Of a DNA stretch of 23,015 nucleotides, positions 18,019 through 23,015 are shown in pieces (position 1 is the stretch's first letter; every line of letters begins with the position of its first letter). Origin of the DNA: Sphingomonadales bacterium (GTDB lineage Bacteria > Pseudomonadota > Alphaproteobacteria > Sphingomonadales > Sphingomonadaceae). The stretch is taken from NCBI GenBank assembly GCA_027489295.1, contig JAIYAA010000368.1, positions 1 through 23,015 on the forward strand, written 5' to 3'. A program made the translations under genes and the position numbers. Below the pieces are notes generated by a model that searched no databases, was not told the DNA's origin, and saw nothing but the letters and a program-made list of their open reading frames with translations.

Positions 18019-19383
18019 ATGGCATCCGCAGCCGACCAGCTGGCCTCCAGCATCAATCTGGCGAAGTTCAGCAAGGCCACCGACCTCAAGAAGCGCCTGT
18101 GGTTCACCCTCGGCGCGCTGATCGTCTTCCGCATGCTCAGCTATGTGCCGCTGCCGGGGATCGACCCGACCGCGCTCGGCCTGCTCGCGCAGCAGACACA
18201 GGGCGGCGTGCTCGACTTCTTCAACAACTTCACCGGCGGCGCGCTGTCGCGCATGTCGATCGTGGCGATGGGCGTGATGCCTTATATCACCGCGTCGATC
18301 GTCGTTCAGCTGGCGACCTCGCTGTCGCCGCAGCTCGCCGCGATCAAGAAGGAAGGCGAGAGCGGCCGTAAGCGGCTGAACCAGTACACCCGCTACGGCA
18401 CCGTGCTGCTCACCTGCGTGCAGGGCTATTTCCTGGTGCAGGGCCTGGAAGCCGCCGGCGCCGCCAAGGGGCTGAGCCCGGTGGTCGAGCCCGGCCTGGC
18501 CTTCACCCTCACCGCGGTGGTCAGCCTTGTCGGCGGCACGATGTTCCTGATGTGGATCGGTGAGCAGATCACCAGCCGCGGCATCGGCAACGGCATCTCG
18601 TTGATCATCATGGCCGGCATCGTCGCCCGCCTGCCGGTCACGCTGGTCCAGCTGTTCGAGAGCGGCCGTTCGGGCTCGATCGATCCGCTGCGCCTGATCT
18701 TCGTGATCCTCGGCGTCGCCGTCCTCGTGCTGTTCATCTGCTTCATGGAGCGCGCCCAGCGCCGCATCCTGATCCAGTATCCCAAGCGCCAGACCGCCCG
18801 CGGCGTTCAGGCCGAGCGCAGCCACCTGCCGCTCAAGCTGAACACCGCCGGCGTGATTCCTCCGATCTTCGCTTCGTCGCTGCTGCTGCTGCCGCTGACG
18901 ATCACGCAGTTCGCGGGCAAGATGGCGACCGGCGAGAGCTGGTGGGGCGATCTGGTCAGCAACCTGAACATCTGGCTGCGCCACGGTTCGCCGATCTACA
19001 TGTCGCTCTATGCGGCCGGCATCATCTTCTTCTCGTTCTTCTACACCGCCGTCGTCTTCAATCCGGAAGAGACCGCGGACAATCTGAAGCGCTATGGCGG
19101 GTTCATCCCGGGCATCCGCCCGGGCAAGAACACCGAGCTGTATTTCGACTATGTGCTGACCCGCATCACCGTGATCGGTGCAGCCTATCTGACCATCATC
19201 TGCCTGGTCCCGGAATGGGCGTTCTCCGCGATGAGCATCCCGTTCCTGATGGGCGGCACTAGCCTTCTGATCGTCGTGAACGTAACCATGGACACGGTGA
19301 CGCAGATCCAGTCGCACCTGCTGGCCCACCAGTATGGCGACCTGATCAAGAAGGCGAAGCTCAAGGGCGGCCGCGCGCGCTGA
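18019..19383 (+). CDS. secY: Protein translocase subunit SecY, 454 aa
   Basis: SecY is the channel-forming subunit of the SecYEG translocon in the inner membrane. The sequence has about ten hydrophobic helices. Recognisable parts are the N-terminal KKRLWFTLGALIVFRMLSYVPLPGID (TM1), the plug-region NNFTGGALSRMSIVAMGVMPYITASI, IGEQITSRGIGNGISLIIMAGI (TM5), the cytosolic loop ERAQRRILIQYPKRQ, and the C5 loop FNPEETADNLKRYGGFIPGIRPG. Length is close to E. coli (443). The ATG at 18019 follows GGGACGAAGA. adk starts 29 bases downstream. No rpmJ follows, as is usual in alphaproteobacteria. Confidence 0.98.
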   Translation: MASAADQLASSINLAKFSKATDLKKRLWFTLGALIVFRMLSYVPLPGIDPTALGLLAQQTQGGVLDFFNNFTGGALSRMSIVAMGVMPYITASIVVQLATSLSPQLAAIKKEGESGRKRLNQYTRYGTVLLTCVQGYFLVQGLEAAGAAKGLSPVVEPGLAFTLTAVVSLVGGTMFLMWIGEQITSRGIGNGISLIIMAGIVARLPVTLVQLFESGRSGSIDPLRLIFVILGVAVLVLFICFMERAQRRILIQYPKRQTARGVQAERSHLPLKLNTAGVIPPIFASSLLLLPLTITQFAGKMATGESWWGDLVSNLNIWLRHGSPIYMSLYAAGIIFFSFFYTAVVFNPEETADNLKRYGGFIPGIRPGKNTELYFDYVLTRITVIGAAYLTIICLVPEWAFSAMSIPFLMGGTSLLIVVNVTMDTVTQIQSHLLAHQYGDLIKKAKLKGGRAR

Positions 19384-19412
19384 TCGGCGCGCGGCACAAG
19401 GGGAGGTACCTG

Positions 19413-20066
19413 TTGAATATCATCCTGTTGGGTCCGCCGGGGGCCGGTAAGGGCACCCAGGCGAAGCGTCTCGAGACCGAGCGCGGCATGGTGCAGCTGT
19501 CCACGGGCGACATGCTGCGCGCCGCGGTGAAGGCGGGGACGCCCACGGGCCTGAAGGCCAAGGCAGTGATGGAGGCGGGCGAGCTCGTCTCCGACGAAAT
19601 CGTCTCGGGCATCATCGGCGAGCGGCTCGACATGGCCGATACCGAGAAGGGCGCGATCTTCGACGGCTATCCGCGCACCTATGCGCAGGCCGAGTCGCTC
19701 GACGAACTGCTCAGCGCGCGCGGCCGCCAGCTTGATTATGTGATCGAGCTGCTGGTCAACGAGGAAGCGCTGGTCGATCGCGTCGAGGGCCGCTTCACCT
19801 GCGCCAAGTGCGGCGAGGGCTATCACGACAAGTACAAGCTGCCCAAGACGGACGGCGTGTGTGACGTGTGTGGCGGACATGAGTTCAAGCGCCGCCCGGA
19901 CGACAATGCCGAGACGGTCCGCACCCGCATGGCGGAATACCGCGCCAAGACGGCGCCGATCCTACCCTTCTACGAAGAGAAGGGCCTGGTTCGCCGAGTC
20001 GACGGCATGGCCGATATCGACGAAGTGTCGCGGCAGATCGCCGCGGTGCTCGACGGGCAGGGATAA
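19413..20066 (+). CDS. adk: Adenylate kinase with Cys4 LID, 217 aa
   Basis: Adenylate kinase interconverts ATP + AMP and 2 ADP in the cytoplasm. The P-loop GPPGAGKGT is at 7-15, the AMP-site STGDMLRAAV near 30-39, and DGYPRT at 84-89. The long LID carries four cysteines, Cys130, 133, 150 and 153 (C-AK-C and C-DV-C), the arrangement that binds structural zinc in many long-form kinases; E. coli Adk lacks it. The start is TTG at 19413, chosen because GGGGAGGT sits 6 bases upstream and the frame then begins with the invariant MNIILLGPPG. It follows secY by 29 bases and ends before a strong terminator. Length (217) is typical of the long form. Confidence 0.97.
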   Translation: MNIILLGPPGAGKGTQAKRLETERGMVQLSTGDMLRAAVKAGTPTGLKAKAVMEAGELVSDEIVSGIIGERLDMADTEKGAIFDGYPRTYAQAESLDELLSARGRQLDYVIELLVNEEALVDRVEGRFTCAKCGEGYHDKYKLPKTDGVCDVCGGHEFKRRPDDNAETVRTRMAEYRAKTAPILPFYEEKGLVRRVDGMADIDEVSRQIAAVLDGQG

Positions 20067-20070
20067 CGGG

Positions 20071-20098
20071 AAGGGCGGGGGAGACCCCGCCCTTTTTT
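20071..20098 (+). terminator. Intrinsic terminator after adk
   Basis: AAGGGCGGGG (20071-20080) and CCCCGCCCTT (20085-20094) form a perfect 10-bp stem with loop GAGA, and the T-run extends to 20098. It begins 4 bases after the adk stop and closes the rplO-secY-adk transcript. Confidence 0.93.
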
Positions 20099-20167
20099 GA
20101 TTCTGGATGTCGCTATGTCGGCTCCCGCCCCAGTTGCGGACATTCGTCGTGCCGCTAAGCTGGGCGC

Positions 20168-20593
20168 ATGACGGACCTGTCAAAGACGTATTTGAAGCGA
20201 GTGTTCACCGGCCTTTTCGCCGCAGCAATCATCGGAGTTGCGGTCGTAGGGGCGTGCAACACCATCTGCGCGATCACGGCAGGGTTTCCCCTTCTGTCGC
20301 TCTGGGACGATGCCAGCCCGATGCAGATCTTAATCGCGAGCGCGCCCTTTATCTTGTTGGCTTTGCTTGGAGTTCGGGCGCGGCGGCCTTGGATCGTGGC
20401 CTTGAGCCTCACTTTGGCGTTCTGGGTCCACTATGCCTACGTGATCACCCGTCCGTCTGAAGGTGGAGGAGCCAACATCGGGTTGGGCATTTTGATGCTG
20501 TTCTCTCCGCTGCCGATCGCTGGAGCCAGTCTGCTGTCGCTTCTCTTCCTCGCGCATGGCGGGAGCACTGATGATTTGGCGAACGGCCGCTAA
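20168..20593 (+). CDS. Hypothetical small membrane protein, 141 aa
   Basis: Not recognised. The protein has four hydrophobic segments at about residues 13-35, 51-67, 72-91 and 105-127, separated by short polar loops (WDDASPMQ, RARRP, TRPSEGGGAN), so a four-helix inner-membrane protein is likely. It starts at ATG 20168; the only upstream purine-rich element is weak (AAGCTGGG). Codon use is less biased than in the ribosomal genes. It lies alone between the adk terminator and a REP doublet, thus interrupting the usual adk-rpsM junction. It could be a lineage-specific accessory gene; function cannot be inferred. Confidence 0.6.
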   Translation: MTDLSKTYLKRVFTGLFAAAIIGVAVVGACNTICAITAGFPLLSLWDDASPMQILIASAPFILLALLGVRARRPWIVALSLTLAFWVHYAYVITRPSEGGGANIGLGILMLFSPLPIAGASLLSLLFLAHGGSTDDLANGR

Positions 20594-20604
20594 CCACCAC
20601 AAGC

Positions 20605-20705
20605 CGTCATCATCCCGGCGAAAGCCGGGATCCATTCGCCGCTCGGTTGCAGCAAAAGCGGATAGCGCGGCCCCAATGGACCCCGGTTTTCGCCGGGGTG
20701 ACGAT
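20605..20705. repeat. REP doublet (two inverted REP-like hairpins)
   Basis: Left unit: TCCCGGC/GCCGGGA with loop GAAA at 20613-20630, followed by TCCATT. Right unit: AATGGA, then CCCCGG/CCGGGG at 20681-20698. The left arm (20605-20635) and right arm (about 20675-20705) are near-perfect inverted repeats around a core of about 40 bases. This is the layout of REP doublets (BIME/REPIN-type). No transposase is nearby. Confidence 0.75.
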
Positions 20706-20803
20706 GTGGGGGGGGGCGATGCGTTCTCACCCGGACATCTTGTGTTAGCCCTGTCCCCCTATCCGAAACGGGACGCGCTTCGCCTCGCTGCCCCTCGCCG
20801 CGC
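20706..20803. other. Non-coding stretch upstream of the rpsM promoters
   Basis: Together with the REP doublet, the promoters and the leader, this makes up 432 bases (20594-21025) without a gene. This part includes a G-run (GGGGGGG near 20709-20716) and GC-rich sequence. I see no gene, RNA gene or further repeat in it. Confidence 0.5.
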
Positions 20804-20832
20804 TTGGCGTGCCCGGAACCTTGCTATATAGA
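20804..20832 (+). promoter_or_regulatory. Distal promoter of the alpha operon
   Basis: TTGGCG at 20804-20809, 17 bases, and TATAGA at 20827-20832 within CTATATAG. It faces rpsM and lies about 200 bases from its start codon. Motifs and spacing are seen directly. Confidence 0.55.
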
Positions 20833-20863
20833 AGGGGTTCAGCATTTTCCGGCTCCGTGGCGC

Positions 20864-20892
20864 TTGACAGCTCGCCTGCGGCCCCGTATTTC
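20864..20892 (+). promoter_or_regulatory. Proximal promoter of the alpha operon
   Basis: A perfect -35 TTGACA at 20864-20869, 17 bases, and TATTTC at 20887-20892. Transcription would begin near 20899, giving a leader of about 127 bases before rpsM. With the distal promoter it forms a tandem pair, fitting the strong demand for RNA polymerase alpha and S11/S13. Confidence 0.65.
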
Positions 20893-21025
20893 GCCCAACT
20901 TCCGGAACAGTAGATTACGGCGGCGCTCCATTGCGTGCGTCGTGCCGCTGCATTTCGGAAGGCAACGCTACGAGATGGGGCGCCGCTGCCATGCAGTGCC
21001 TCGTGGAGCTGGGAGAATATATTTC

Positions 21026-21394
21026 ATGGCACGTATTGCGGGTGTTAATATCCCGACCAACAAGCGCGTCGTCATCGCGCTGCAGTATATCCACGGCATC
21101 GGCCCCGCAAAGGCCAAGGAACTGACCACACAGCTCGGCATTGCGCCGGAGCGCCGCGTGCAGGACCTGAGCGACCAGGAAGTGCTACAGATCCGCGAAG
21201 CGATCGACGCCGGCTACACCGTGGAAGGTGATCTTCGTCGCCAGGTGGCGATGAACATCAAGCGCCTGATGGACCTGGCCTGCTATCGCGGCCTGCGTCA
21301 CCGCAAGGGCCTGCCGGTCCGTGGCCAGCGCACGCATACCAATGCGCGCACCCGCAAGGGCAAGGCCAAGCCGATCGCCGGCAAGAAGAAGTAA
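21026..21394 (+). CDS. rpsM: 30S ribosomal protein S13 (uS13), 122 aa
   Basis: S13 sits at the top of the 30S head, bridges to the 50S subunit and contacts P-site tRNA with its basic tail. [33 protein letters not shown] and the C-terminal [28 protein letters not shown] are diagnostic. I start it at the ATG at 21026, behind GGGAGA; the frame remains open upstream to 20804 but that part crosses both promoters and has no family resemblance. Length is standard. It heads the alpha operon, 76 bases before rpsK. Confidence 0.98.
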   Translation: MARIAGVNIPTNKRVVIALQYIHGIGPAKAKELTTQLGIAPERRVQDLSDQEVLQIREAIDAGYTVEGDLRRQVAMNIKRLMDLACYRGLRHRKGLPVRGQRTHTNARTRKGKAKPIAGKKK

Positions 21395-21470
21395 TCTGCG
21401 CCTAGCGCGATCTTCTTCCCCCGAGGCCCAGCGCCTCCAGGCACCAAGCTTCTAGGTCAGGAAATTCCAA

Positions 21471-21860
21471 ATGGCACGTGAACCGCAGCGTATTCGCCGT
21501 CGCGAACGCAAGAACATCACCGCCGGCGTCGCGCATGTGAACGCCAGCTTCAACAACACCATGATCACCATCACCGACGCGCAGGGCAACGCGATCAGCT
21601 GGTCGTCGGCCGGCATGATGGGCTTCAAGGGCTCGCGCAAGTCGACCCCGTACGCAGCCCAGGTCGCCGCCGAGGACGCAGGCCGCAAGGCTGCCGAGCA
21701 CGGCGTTCGCACCCTCGAGGTTGAAGTGAAGGGTCCGGGCTCGGGCCGTGAGTCGGCGCTCCGCGCGCTGCAGGCGGTTGGCTTCCAGATCACCTCGATC
21801 CGCGACGTGACGGCGATTCCCCATAACGGCGTGCGGCCGTCGAAGCGTCGCCGCGTCTGA
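21471..21860 (+). CDS. rpsK: 30S ribosomal protein S11 (uS11), 129 aa
   Basis: S11 forms the 30S platform around the E site. [62 protein letters not shown] is the family core, and the C-terminus [23 protein letters not shown] is typical. 129 residues equals the E. coli length. The ATG at 21471 follows AGGTCAGGA. In E. coli rpsD would come next; it is absent here, as generally in alphaproteobacteria, and rpoA follows after 100 structured bases. Confidence 0.98.
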   Translation: MAREPQRIRRRERKNITAGVAHVNASFNNTMITITDAQGNAISWSSAGMMGFKGSRKSTPYAAQVAAEDAGRKAAEHGVRTLEVEVKGPGSGRESALRALQAVGFQITSIRDVTAIPHNGVRPSKRRRV

Positions 21861-21866
21861 TACGTC

Positions 21867-21943
21867 CTGCTTGCACCGCGGGCCCTGAGGCGGGTTTCGC
21901 GGTCTTGCAGTAAATACCTGGCGGGGAATGCCTCTTCCCCGCC
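21867..21943 (+). promoter_or_regulatory. Two hairpins in the rpsK-rpoA spacer
   Basis: ACCGCG at about 21876-21881 pairs with CGCGGT at 21899-21904, with outer CTGC/GCAG support. GGCGGGGA (21920-21927) pairs perfectly with TCCCCGCC (21936-21943). The second ends 7 bases before the rpoA ribosome binding site (AGGAAA, 21951-21956) and lacks a T-run. It may tune rpoA translation or stabilise the mRNA end. Confidence 0.45.
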
Positions 21944-21960
21944 CAACATGAGGAAAGCCC

Positions 21961-23015
21961 GTGTCGGTCAACGCTAAGAACTGGCAGGAACTCAAGAAGC
22001 CCAACGGCCTCGAGAAGAAGCCCGGTGGCGATCCCAAGCGGAAGTCGACGTTCGTCGCCGAGCCGCTGGAGCGGGGCTTCGGCCTCACGCTCGGCAACGC
22101 GCTGCGTCGCGTGCTGCTGTCGTCGCTGCAGGGCGCGGCGGTCACCTCGATCAAGATCGAGAACGTGCTGCACGAATTCTCGTCGCTCGCCGGGGTCCGC
22201 GAGGACGTGACCGACATCGTCCTCAACGTGAAGCAGATCGCGCTCAAGATGCAGGGCGAAGGCCCGAAGCGTCTCCAGCTGTCGGCCACCGGCCCGGCGG
22301 AAGTGAAGGCGGGCGACATCGCGGTCTCGGGCGACATCGAAGTGATGAACCCCGAGCTGGTGATCTGCCATCTCGACGACGGCGCGACGCTGAACATGGA
22401 ACTGACCGCGGACGTGGGTAAGGGCTATGTGCCCGCTACCGCGAACCGCCCGGCCGATGCGCCGATCGGTCTGATCCCGGTCGATGCGCTGTTCAGCCCG
22501 GTCCGTCAGGTCTCGTACAAGGTCGAGAACACCCGCGTCGGCCAGGAGCTCGATTACGACAAGCTCACGCTGACCGTCGAGACCGACGGCACGGTGACCC
22601 CGGAGGACTCGCTGGCCTATGCCGCGCGGATCCTGCAGGACCAGCTGGCGCTGTTTGTTCACTTCGACGATTCGTCGATCACCCGGGCAGCCCCGGTCGG
22701 CATGGCGCCGGCAGCGGCACCGGCGGAAGGTGCTGCCGGCGATGCCGCGCAGATCAACCGCTATCTGCTCAAGAAGGTCGACGAGCTCGAACTCTCGGTC
22801 CGCTCGGCCAACTGCCTCAAGAACGACAACATCATCTATATCGGCGATCTGGTCCAGAAGACCGAAGCCGAGATGCTGCGCACGCCGAACTTCGGCCGCA
22901 AGTCGCTCAACGAGATCAAGGAAGTCCTCTCCAGCATGGGCCTGCGCCTGGGCATGGAAATCCCGGGCTGGCCGCCCGAGAACATCGAGGAAATGGCCAA
23001 GAAGCTCGAACAGGA
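21961..23015 (+). CDS. rpoA: RNA polymerase alpha subunit, partial (3' end cut by window)
   Basis: Alpha dimerises to nucleate RNA polymerase assembly and its C-terminal domain binds UP elements and activators. The GTG at 21961, behind AGGAAA, gives [20 protein letters not shown]. The N-terminal domain shows [21 protein letters not shown] and [13 protein letters not shown]. An Ala-rich linker (about residues 245-262) leads to the C-terminal domain: [36 protein letters not shown] and MEIPGWPP. Arg281 matches E. coli Arg265, the key DNA-contact residue. No stop is reached in the 351 codons present, but alignment with the E. coli C-terminus (329 aa) suggests only a few residues are missing. rplQ would be expected next. 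Confidence 0.98.
   Translation, partial: MSVNAKNWQELKKPNGLEKKPGGDPKRKSTFVAEPLERGFGLTLGNALRRVLLSSLQGAAVTSIKIENVLHEFSSLAGVREDVTDIVLNVKQIALKMQGEGPKRLQLSATGPAEVKAGDIAVSGDIEVMNPELVICHLDDGATLNMELTADVGKGYVPATANRPADAPIGLIPVDALFSPVRQVSYKVENTRVGQELDYDKLTLTVETDGTVTPEDSLAYAARILQDQLALFVHFDDSSITRAAPVGMAPAAAPAEGAAGDAAQINRYLLKKVDELELSVRSANCLKNDNIIYIGDLVQKTEAEMLRTPNFGRKSLNEIKEVLSSMGLRLGMEIPGWPPENIEEMAKKLEQ

Noticed and set aside
19384..21470. Absence of rpmJ and rpsD from the spc/alpha region as a sign of deletion
   Set aside because: Their location elsewhere, and adk downstream of secY, is the usual alphaproteobacterial arrangement.

Overview
The window is a bacterial ribosomal-protein supercluster: the str, S10, spc and alpha operons, joined head to tail on the + strand, with two unrelated genes at the left edge. 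GC-rich codon use, the order tuf-rpsJ-rplC...secY-adk-rpsM-rpsK-rpoA, the absence of rpmJ and rpsD from their E. coli positions, and REP-like palindromes point to an alphaproteobacterium. I infer the Sphingomonas group; this rests on recognition, not on a search.

Left edge (1-1377): a DUF4142 lipoprotein (+) converges on a bactofilin gene (-). A divergent spacer then carries a good promoter (TTGACC-N17-TATAGG) and a structured leader for rpsL. str region (1378-6807): rpsL (S12), rpsG (S7), a 2-oxoglutarate/Fe(II) oxygenase gene, fusA (EF-G) and tuf (EF-Tu), closed by a strong terminator. S10 region (6808-12511): rpsJ, then a 365-base structured spacer, then the compact run rplC-rplD-rplW-rplB-rpsS-rplV-rpsC-rplP-rpmC-rpsQ. 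spc region (12512-20098): rplN-rplX-rplE-rpsN-rpsH-rplF-rplR-rpsE-rpmD, a terminator, an unrelated inserted gene, then rplO, secY and adk, closed by a terminator. Next come a small membrane-protein gene, a REP doublet and two tandem promoters (20594-21025), followed by the alpha operon rpsM-rpsK-rpoA; rpoA runs off the right edge just before its stop.

Most genes build the ribosome, deliver tRNA and translocate (EF-Tu, EF-G), export membrane proteins (SecY), balance adenine nucleotides (Adk) or form RNA polymerase (RpoA). Tight spacing, including 1-, 4- and 8-base overlaps, implies translational coupling.

The most interesting departures are: (1) a predicted prolyl hydroxylase-type oxygenase inside the str operon, beside the genes for two proteins whose homologues are known hydroxylation substrates (S12/uS12 and EF-Tu); (2) an S12 with Arg instead of Lys at residue 88, a classical streptomycin-resistance position; (3) an S5 with an RG/RGG-rich N-terminal tail resembling the eukaryotic uS5 tail; (4) two accessory genes interrupting the spc-alpha region, one behind a terminator. 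No CRISPR array, tRNA, rRNA or insertion sequence was seen.
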